This document shows, one piece after another, positions 6,212 to 11,245 of a stretch of DNA of 11,245 nt. The stretch comes from Deltaproteobacteria bacterium (GTDB taxonomy: Bacteria; Desulfobacterota; Binatia; Binatales; Binataceae). The DNA lies in assembly GCA_021799555.1 (NCBI GenBank), contig JAJZAG010000096.1, positions 1-11,245 on the forward strand, written 5' to 3'. A program made the translations under genes and the position numbers. Every line of letters begins with the position of its first letter. Position 1 is the first letter of the stretch. The notes below the pieces were generated by a model. That model searched no databases, was not told where the DNA came from, and saw only the letters and a program-made list of their open reading frames with translations.

Positions 6212-7651
6212 ATGAAGCGGTTACGATCGCAATGGCTGTTTTTTGCGATGCTCGCGAGTTTCGCGACGATCTATCTCGCGTTCTATCCGGCGACGTTCGC
6301 GATCGCCGACGAATGCGAGATTTTGACGCTTGCTTACAGTATTGCGCACGGGACGATTCACCCGGACGCAGCGGGAGTGAAGACCTATAACGAATCGATG
6401 GAGTTCGCCGCGCGCGGGCATCGCGTGGTCAAATATTCGGCGTTTCATGCCGCGCTGCTGGCGCCCGCGATTGACGCAAACTGGCGGCTCGCGTTTTTGG
6501 TGAGCGCCGGCTTTTTTGTCGCGGGCGCGTTCGCAGTGCGCGCGATGCTGCTTGAGGACGGGATCAGCTCAGACTGGGCGGCGCTCTATTTTTTTTTGCC
6601 GGGGATGCTGTATTACGCCAGCTCTCTAGAGGCGGCGGTTCCGGCCGCGGCGATGGGATTGGTCGGAGTCGCGATGCTTGCGCGGAAGACGGCGCGGCCG
6701 ATTGTCGGAGGACTCGCGATGGGCGCCGCGGTGCTGCTGCATCCATGGATGGCAGCGGCGGTGGTGCCGTTGGCTGCGGTGTGGAGCGTCGAGCGCATCT
6801 CCGCAGGCAGGATCCGGGAAGCGATTCGGCTAGGAATCGGCGCGTTTCCGACGGTAATCGCATTGGGCGGGTTTTACGCAATCGTCAACGGGAGCGCAGT
6901 GCGTGCGAATTATGCCGTCACCGGAGAGGTGTTCAGGTTCGGCGGCGAACACTTTTCGACGTTTTTGCCGTTTTATCTGGTTTCGCTCGCGATTTTTCCG
7001 ACAGCAGGATGGGCGGCCTTGTCGCCGCGATACGCGAAGGGTTGGGCAGTTCCCGCCGCGGTCGGCGCTGTGGTGCTTGGCGCGTCGCTCTATCAGTATC
7101 GCGACGGATTGACGAGCGGATTGCCCGGAGTCGCGGCGTTGGTTGCGGGTGCAATTCCCGGCCAGCGCTTCCTACTTCCTGCATCTGTGCTTGCCTGCGT
7201 TCCGGCGGCGCGGTTTCTCGAGACTCGGCTCCGTTCGATTTGCGTCGCTTGGGGACACCCGTTGCGAGCCGCGGTGCTCATCGTGTTTGTCGCGGGATAT
7301 GGCGCGATCGCCGCGCTGCATCAGAGCTTTTTGCGCGCCAACGCAGCCGTACAAATCGCGATCGCGGGCGCGGTGCCGTCGGGCGCACTGCTGCTAGGCA
7401 ACGGGGAGATTTTGAAAGAGCTTGCGCCCGTGCGCCGGATTGTGGCCTATCGCGAAATCTCACCGAGAGATAGCGACGCGGCGCGTGGCAGGGGCGCTTA
7501 CGTTGCGTGGATAACTGCGCCGGGGGCGACGCCGCCCGCCGCAATCTTCAGCGGCCGGCGTGTCGAGCGGGTCCAGGCGCGGTCGTGGGTTTGGAACCGC
7601 GATTTGTGGATTGGATACCCCAGCGAGGCGCCTGAGCCGAGGGTGCGATGA
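6212..7651 (+). CDS. Polytopic membrane protein, putative GT-C type glycosyltransferase
   Basis: This 479-residue protein has about nine or ten hydrophobic segments (for example 9-30, 94-112, 121-158, 164-190, 205-225, 250-265, 278-293, 303-335, 352-368), then a soluble C-terminal part. An acidic pair, D33-E34, follows the first membrane helix, as in GT-C glycosyltransferases, where such a loop holds the catalytic Asp. GQRFLLPA (317-324) resembles their conserved R-[FY]-x-x-P segment. GT-C enzymes move sugars from lipid-linked donors on the outer face of the membrane. The match is weak and substrate unknown; a non-enzymatic membrane protein is possible. I start at ATG 6212, just ahead of the first helix; an in-frame TTG at 6185 would add nine residues. 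Neither has a good ribosome site. A 9-T tract lies at codons 126-129. It overlaps the channel gene by ATGA. Confidence 0.75.
   Translation: MKRLRSQWLFFAMLASFATIYLAFYPATFAIADECEILTLAYSIAHGTIHPDAAGVKTYNESMEFAARGHRVVKYSAFHAALLAPAIDANWRLAFLVSAGFFVAGAFAVRAMLLEDGISSDWAALYFFLPGMLYYASSLEAAVPAAAMGLVGVAMLARKTARPIVGGLAMGAAVLLHPWMAAAVVPLAAVWSVERISAGRIREAIRLGIGAFPTVIALGGFYAIVNGSAVRANYAVTGEVFRFGGEHFSTFLPFYLVSLAIFPTAGWAALSPRYAKGWAVPAAVGAVVLGASLYQYRDGLTSGLPGVAALVAGAIPGQRFLLPASVLACVPAARFLETRLRSICVAWGHPLRAAVLIVFVAGYGAIAALHQSFLRANAAVQIAIAGAVPSGALLLGNGEILKELAPVRRIVAYREISPRDSDAARGRGAYVAWITAPGATPPAAIFSGRRVERVQARSWVWNRDLWIGYPSEAPEPRVR
6589..6597 (+). repeat. homopolymeric T9 tract inside a coding region
   Basis: Nine consecutive T bases encode the Tyr-Phe-Phe-Leu stretch at residues 126-129 of the putative glycosyltransferase. 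In a GC-rich gene this is an outlying homopolymer and a potential slippage site; a change of one base would end the protein about a quarter of the way through. Confidence 0.9.
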
Positions 7652-8643
7652 GCGCCGGACGCCGTTTTGCGCTCGCAATTGCCGGAATCGTGATCATCGT
7701 CGCGGCCGGCGCCGCGGGCTACATGATCATCGCAGGCTTCTCGGCGATCGACGCTATCTACATGGCCGTCATCACAGTTTCGACGGTCGGATTTGGCGAG
7801 GTGCATCCGCTGGGGCCGGGCGGGCGGATATTTACGATCATCCTGATCGTGACCGGCGTAGGCACGGTATTTTATATGCTTGCGACAGCGGCGGAACTGG
7901 TGCTTGAGGGGCAGTTGCGCGAGTTCCTTGGAGAGTCGGCGATGCAGCGAAGAATTCATCAGCTTGAAAACCACGTAATCATCTGCGGATTCGGGCGCTT
8001 CGGAAGGGTGGTCGCTGAGGAGATGATTCGCCACGCGGTCCCGATTGTCGTGATCGATCCGAATCCGACGCTGGTGCCCGAGTTCGAGCGACTCGGCGTG
8101 CTGCACGTTAGCGCGTCTGCGCTTGAGGATGAGATTCTGGCCGAGGCGGGAGTCCGGACCGCGCGCGCGATCGTGGTTGCGACCGGTTCAGACGCCGATA
8201 ACGTTTACATCACGCTTTCCGCGCGCGAACAGAACGCCGCGATTCGAATTCATGCGCGCGGAGAGTCCGATGCGGGCCTCAGGCGGCTGCGCCAAGCTGG
8301 TGCCGATCAAGTGGTGTCAGCGTACCAGCGCGGCGGGATGCGAGTTGCGGCGCAGATACTGCGACCGGCGGTAGTTGATTTCCTCGAACTGGCGACACCC
8401 GGGCGCGGCGACGAGGTTGATCTCGAGGAGATCAGGATTGGCGGCGCGAGCCGGATGGTCGGCAAGACGGTTGAGGCGCTCGAGCACGAGTCGGCGCGCC
8501 TGCGCATAATCGCGATCAAACGAGGCGACGCGCCAATCTCAATTGTCCCGGATCCAAAGATGGTTCTTCAGCCCGAAGATCATCTGGTGGTGATCGGAAC
8601 GCGCGAAGGGTTAAAGACTCTAGCCGAGGAATTGCTCAACTAG
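7648..8643 (+). CDS. Two-helix potassium channel with RCK (TrkA-N/TrkA-C) module, MthK/Kch-like
   Basis: This 331-residue protein is a subunit of a tetrameric inner-membrane K+ channel gated by a cytoplasmic ligand-binding ring. TM1 is about 8-29, the pore helix 33-45, the selectivity filter TVGFG 46-50 followed by E51, and TM2 60-82. TrkA-N/RCK follows with the Rossmann loop GFGRFG (114-119), the strand-end acid D137 in VVIDPNP, and DADNVYITLSARE (182-194). TrkA-C is about 254-328, ending DHLVVIGTREGL. Size and domain order match MthK-type channels. The filter has Phe and Glu where TVGYGD is most common; both are tolerated in the family. ATG overlaps the previous stop (ATGA) with GAGGG 4 bases upstream, so it is translationally coupled to the membrane protein. 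Ligand (Ca2+, nucleotide or other) cannot be read from the sequence. Confidence 0.93.
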   Translation: MSAGRRFALAIAGIVIIVAAGAAGYMIIAGFSAIDAIYMAVITVSTVGFGEVHPLGPGGRIFTIILIVTGVGTVFYMLATAAELVLEGQLREFLGESAMQRRIHQLENHVIICGFGRFGRVVAEEMIRHAVPIVVIDPNPTLVPEFERLGVLHVSASALEDEILAEAGVRTARAIVVATGSDADNVYITLSAREQNAAIRIHARGESDAGLRRLRQAGADQVVSAYQRGGMRVAAQILRPAVVDFLELATPGRGDEVDLEEIRIGGASRMVGKTVEALEHESARLRIIAIKRGDAPISIVPDPKMVLQPEDHLVVIGTREGLKTLAEELLN

Positions 8644-8673
8644 CGCACCGGCGCCCTATCTGATCGTGCGCTA
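8641..8673. terminator. inverted repeat spanning both convergent stop codons; candidate bidirectional terminator
   Basis: TAGCGCAC (8641-8648) and GTGCGCTA (8666-8673) are perfect 8-bp inverted repeats around a 17-base loop. The left arm begins with the TAG stop of the channel gene; the right arm ends with the complement of the TAG stop of murF. The hairpin is placed where transcripts converge. No T-run follows on either strand, so it is not a classical intrinsic terminator; it may act as an RNA 3'-end stabiliser, or with Rho. Confidence 0.45.
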
Positions 8674-10119
8674 CTGAGGCAAAAGGCCGGCGATTACCCG
8701 ATCCATTGCTATCCCAAGCGAGCCCTTGACCAGCAGGACATCGCCGCGCCTGAGCGCTCCGCGCACGATCGGCGCGGCGGCAGCGCTGTCAGGTACGCTG
8801 CGCAGGTCGCATTTGCTTCGCGCCTCCGGCGCGACGCGCTCGACGGCCGCGCGCATCTGCGAACCAACCGCTATGATCATCGCCGCGCCTGCATCTATCG
8901 CGTGAGCGAGCGCGTCGTCGTGGGCAGCGGGCGCGAGCGCGCCGAGTTCGAGCATGTCGCCGAGCGCCAGGAGCAAGCGGGCGCGGTGCGCGGCGGCAAC
9001 TTCGCGGGCGGTATCGATCGCGATGCGCATCGAGGGCGGTTGCGCGTTGTAACTGTCGTCGAGGACGAGCGCACCGCCGATCTCGAGCGGCACCATCCGG
9101 CGCGCAATTGGTGTTGCGGCGGAAAATACCGCGGCTATCGTTTCGATCTGCCCGGCGGCAAGAGGAGCATTGAGCGCCGCCGCGATGAGGGCCAGGGCGG
9201 CGGCGCAGTTGAGCGCGGCGGCCGCGCCGAGCAAGTGGAGATCGGCGATCAAAGCTGGACTGGCGCCGGGAGCGAGCAGAGCGGGGCTAAGTTCGAGCGC
9301 GATACGCTGGCGACCGTCGGGAAGCGCCGTGCGCATTTTGACGCGAACGTCCGCACCTGGCGCCGTACCGAATGTAATCGCTCGAAGCTGCTTCGGAAGC
9401 CATCGTGAGAGTATCGGCTCGTTCGCTGGAATGATCACCGCGCGGCGGGCGGCGGCGAAAATCGCGGCTTCCTCGGCGGCGATCTCCTCGAGGCTGCCGA
9501 GACCTTCGCTGTGCTCGATTGCGATGTTAAGAACTGCCGCCGCGTCAGGGGAGACGATCGCACCGAGTTGCGCAATCTCACCGCGCGTGTTGGTGCCGCA
9601 TTCGAGGACGGCCGCGCGATGCGCTTCGGTGAGGGTGAAGATTGTCATTGGCACGCCGATTCGGTTATTGAGGTTGCCGGGAGTGGCAAGCGTCGGTCCG
9701 AAGATCGCCCGCGCGGCGGCGGCGGTCAGTTCTTTGGTGGTGGTCTTTCCGGCTGCGCCGCCGATTGTGATGATTGGTAAGTCGCGCGCCGCACGAACCC
9801 GCTCGAGATGCGCACGGGCTAAATTTCCGAGTGCCTCGAGCGTGTCGGGGACTTCGATAGATGCTATCCCGTGGAATGCGCGGCTTGCTTCGACAATTGT
9901 GGCCGCCGCGCCGTGCCGCGCGGCTTCGGCAACGAATGCGTGGCCGTCCGCGGCGCCGCGCAGGGCGAGGAATATCGCGCCGGGTTCGAGCGTGCGCGTG
10001 TCGATACTGACGCTAGTGGCGCGGCTATCCGGATTTCCGCCGCGCAGCAACCCTCCGACGGCGGCAGCGGCTTCGCCAAGGGTAAAGGCGCAGTGATTTG
10101 GAGGGATCGGCGTCGTCAT
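8671..10119 (-). CDS. murF: UDP-N-acetylmuramoyl-tripeptide--D-alanyl-D-alanine ligase MurF
   Basis: MurF uses ATP to add D-Ala-D-Ala to the UDP-MurNAc-tripeptide, the last cytoplasmic step of the peptidoglycan precursor. The 482 residues show the three Mur-ligase domains: N-terminal substrate domain with SIDTRTLEPGAIFLALRG and DGHAFV (38-63); ATPase domain with P-loop GGAAGKTTTKE (120-130), GNLNNRIGVP (148-157), ECGTNTRGEIAQL (173-185) and HSEGLGSLEEIA (203-214); C-terminal domain with DDSYNAQPPSM (354-364), GDMLELG (387-393) and KGSLGIAMDRVI (465-476). Odd points: the Lys normally carbamylated in the AKxEI segment aligns with E217, Glu is replaced by Arg in the usual GNxNNE motif, and KGSRG has Leu for Arg. 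It stands alone rather than in a mur/fts division cluster. Only a weak GGAT site precedes the ATG. A divergent paralogue cannot be excluded. Confidence 0.93.
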   Translation of the reverse strand: MTTPIPPNHCAFTLGEAAAAVGGLLRGGNPDSRATSVSIDTRTLEPGAIFLALRGAADGHAFVAEAARHGAAATIVEASRAFHGIASIEVPDTLEALGNLARAHLERVRAARDLPIITIGGAAGKTTTKELTAAAARAIFGPTLATPGNLNNRIGVPMTIFTLTEAHRAAVLECGTNTRGEIAQLGAIVSPDAAAVLNIAIEHSEGLGSLEEIAAEEAAIFAAARRAVIIPANEPILSRWLPKQLRAITFGTAPGADVRVKMRTALPDGRQRIALELSPALLAPGASPALIADLHLLGAAAALNCAAALALIAAALNAPLAAGQIETIAAVFSAATPIARRMVPLEIGGALVLDDSYNAQPPSMRIAIDTAREVAAAHRARLLLALGDMLELGALAPAAHDDALAHAIDAGAAMIIAVGSQMRAAVERVAPEARSKCDLRSVPDSAAAAPIVRGALRRGDVLLVKGSLGIAMDRVIAGLLPQ

Positions 10120-10141
10120 GATCCGCTATTGTGCCGAAATT

Positions 10142-10197
10142 CGCGCGGGTGTCCTACTCGGTCATCAAATCGCCGCGCGGGTGATGCGCCCCGCGCG
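10142..10197. repeat. CGCGCGGG motif array in the murF-purE divergent promoter region
   Basis: CGCGCGGGTG occurs at 10142-10151 and again at 10174-10183, 32 bases apart (about three helix turns), each preceded by AAAT a few bases upstream. The inverted motif CCCGCGCG at 10190-10197 pairs with 10174-10181 as a perfect 8-bp stem with an 8-base loop. All copies lie in the 143-bp gap between two divergent genes. They could be regulator-binding sites or a leader hairpin for purE. In GC-rich DNA some of this may be chance. Confidence 0.4.
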
Positions 10198-10262
10198 CTC
10201 TTGACAAGGCGGCGCGGGGCGGCAAGCCTCGCTCAGTCGGAAATCGATCGAGGAGGATCAGG

Positions 10263-10757
10263 ATGACATCGCGGCAATCACCACAGGTCGCAGTGGTGCT
10301 GGGCAGCAAAAGCGATTGGGAGTTCATGGCGGCGGCGGCCGAGGTCATGGACGAACTTAAAGTAACACATGAAGTGAAGGTGCTGTCCGCGCATCGCACT
10401 CCCGACCAGACTCTAGCCTACGCTGCCGCCGCGGCCGAGCGCGGCATAAGGGTAATAATCGGCGCGGCGGGCGGAGCCGCGGCGCTGCCCGGGGTTCTCG
10501 CGGCGAAAACGATTCTGCCGGTGATCGGCGTGCCGATGCCCGGATGGGCGCTCAACGGAATCGATGCGCTGCTCGCGATCGCGCAGATGCCCAAGGGTGT
10601 GCCGGTGGCGACAATGGCGATCGGCAAGCCGGGCGCGGCAAACGCGGCGTTGTACGCTGCGCAAATTATCGCGCTCTCGGACCACGAACTTGGCGAACGC
10701 CTCCGCGCGTGGCGCGCTGCTCGAGCGCAGGAAATCCTCGAGCAGAAGCTGCCGTAA
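10263..10757 (+). CDS. purE: N5-carboxyaminoimidazole ribonucleotide mutase PurE (class I-like)
   Basis: PurE converts N5-CAIR to CAIR in purine biosynthesis, as a cytosolic octamer. The 164 residues match class I PurE in length and motifs: GSKSDWE (14-20), SAHRTP (42-47) with the key His44, GAAGGAAALPG (67-77), ILPVIGVP (84-91), and QMPKGVPVATMAIG (108-121) followed by GAANAALYAAQI. The start is set by AGGAGG six bases before the ATG. An unusual point is A74: E. coli and most class I enzymes read AGGAAHLPG, with His75 there. The DSL segment reads DAL (101-103). No purK is adjacent; an aldolase-like gene follows after 50 bases with its own ribosome site. The family call is secure; full activity with the missing His is an open question. 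Confidence 0.93.
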   Translation: MTSRQSPQVAVVLGSKSDWEFMAAAAEVMDELKVTHEVKVLSAHRTPDQTLAYAAAAAERGIRVIIGAAGGAAALPGVLAAKTILPVIGVPMPGWALNGIDALLAIAQMPKGVPVATMAIGKPGAANAALYAAQIIALSDHELGERLRAWRAARAQEILEQKLP

Positions 10758-10807
10758 CCCTCGCGCATGATCGGTACGGGTGCGCGGCGAGTATAGGAGC
10801 GGCTACG

Positions 10808-11245
10808 ATGCGCAAGCACGACATCGACACGCCAGCGCTGATTTTGGATCTCGATGTGGTCGAGGCGAATATCGCCGCGATGGCGGCGTACTTTTCCGCG
10901 CGTCCGCAGAAGCTCAGGCCACACTTCAAGACTCCGAAGACGCCGGAAATTGCGCGCCGTCAGCTCGCGGCTGGTGCGATCGGGATTACGGTGGCCAAAC
11001 TCGGCGAGGCGGAAGTTCTCGCTCGCGCCGGCCTGGGGCCGATTCTGCTCGCCAACCAGATTACCGGAGCGCAAAAGATCGATCGCTTGTTCAAGGTTGC
11101 GGCGCGGGTTCCCATAATCGCGACCGTCGAGAGCGAGTTCAACGTGCGCGAACTCGAAGAGGGTGCCGCGCGGGCGCAGCGGGGCCTCGACGTGATAATC
11201 GAGGTCGATACGGGAATGCATCGATGCGGCACCGAAACGCCGGCA
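10808..11245 (+). CDS. PLP-dependent D-threonine aldolase / D-serine dehydratase-like protein (partial)
   Basis: The first 146 codons of a gene cut by the window end. It begins DTPALILDLDVVEANIAAM (7-25), the usual start of the alanine-racemase-fold D-threonine aldolase/D-serine dehydratase-like group, with LRPHFKTPK (36-44), where K41 is the expected PLP lysine. Next come QLAAGAIGITVAKLGEAEVL (52-71), LANQITG (81-87), and VDTGMHRCGT (133-142). These enzymes act on D-beta-hydroxy amino acids such as D-threonine or D-serine, usually with a metal ion bound in the C-terminal half, which is not visible here. The second His of the common RPHxKTHK motif is Pro (P43). AGGAG lies eight bases before the ATG. 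It follows purE closely and may be co-transcribed. The exact substrate cannot be given. Confidence 0.87.
   Translation, partial: MRKHDIDTPALILDLDVVEANIAAMAAYFSARPQKLRPHFKTPKTPEIARRQLAAGAIGITVAKLGEAEVLARAGLGPILLANQITGAQKIDRLFKVAARVPIIATVESEFNVRELEEGAARAQRGLDVIIEVDTGMHRCGTETPA

Noticed and set aside
9170..10096. Long + strand open frame (308 codons) opposite murF
   Set aside because: It is the antisense shadow of murF in GC-rich DNA: Arg/Ala/Ser-rich, no domain, no ribosome site.
10128..10154. Possible murF promoter on the - strand (AGGACA, 16-base spacer, CACAAT)
   Set aside because: Each box matches only four of six bases and the start of transcription would fall almost on the ATG; too weak.
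10201..10229. TTGACA consensus -35 box upstream of purE
   Set aside because: The -35 match is perfect, but no acceptable -10 lies 16-19 bases downstream (AAGCCT at best), so I do not call a promoter.
10758..10790. Imperfect hairpin in the gap after purE
   Set aside because: The arms pair only with a three-base bulge and no T-run follows; likely chance in GC-rich sequence.
10418..11221. 267-codon - strand frame opposite purE and the aldolase-like gene
   Set aside because: Spans two clearly coding + strand genes and their gap; composition is that of a shadow frame.
1..11245. tRNA, rRNA, CRISPR arrays, insertion sequences, prophage att sites
   Set aside because: Read through for cloverleaf-like genes, regularly spaced repeats, transposase motifs and matching boundary repeats; none seen. 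A reading by eye can miss short att cores.

Overview
The window comes from a GC-rich bacterium. Sampled lines give about 63% GC in murF and about 57% in the large surface-protein gene. Gene content (P2-type contractile-tail genes, MurF, PurE, a two-helix RCK potassium channel) fits a Gram-negative or environmental lineage with a peptidoglycan wall, for example a soil deltaproteobacterium or a candidate phylum. The sequence alone does not fix the phylum.

Left part (about 1-6078, all + strand): the distal end of a phage-type contractile-tail module. In order: the C-terminal end of an unidentified protein, a P2 gpJ-like baseplate wedge protein, a P2 gpI-like tail protein, an unrecognised 154-residue tail-associated protein, a short tail fibre with a gp53-like C-terminal domain, and an 896-residue Cys-rich beta-helix (spike-like) protein with an apparent Sec signal peptide. 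Genes are tightly packed with good Shine-Dalgarno sites, as in a late tail operon. No integrase, terminase, capsid, lysis gene or att repeat is visible, so prophage, prophage remnant and tailocin (phage-tail-like particle) cannot be told apart here.

Middle part (6079-8673): after a 133-bp gap come two coupled + strand genes of cellular type. One is a polytopic membrane protein with features of GT-C glycosyltransferases, carrying a 9-T tract. The other, overlapping it by ATGA, is an MthK/Kch-type potassium channel with a cytoplasmic RCK module. The channel gene converges on murF, and both stop codons lie inside one perfect inverted repeat.

Right part (8671-11245): murF (- strand) and purE (+ strand) diverge from a 143-bp region holding repeated CGCGCGGG motifs. 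purE is followed by the start of a PLP-dependent D-threonine aldolase/D-serine dehydratase-like gene, cut by the window edge. Both housekeeping enzymes are recognisable, yet each lacks a residue that is normally conserved in its active site (PurE His to Ala; MurF carbamylated Lys to Glu).

The most interesting item is the apparently exported, cysteine-rich beta-helix protein that ends the tail operon. A signal peptide and 19 cysteines are unexpected for a cytoplasmically assembled tail spike.
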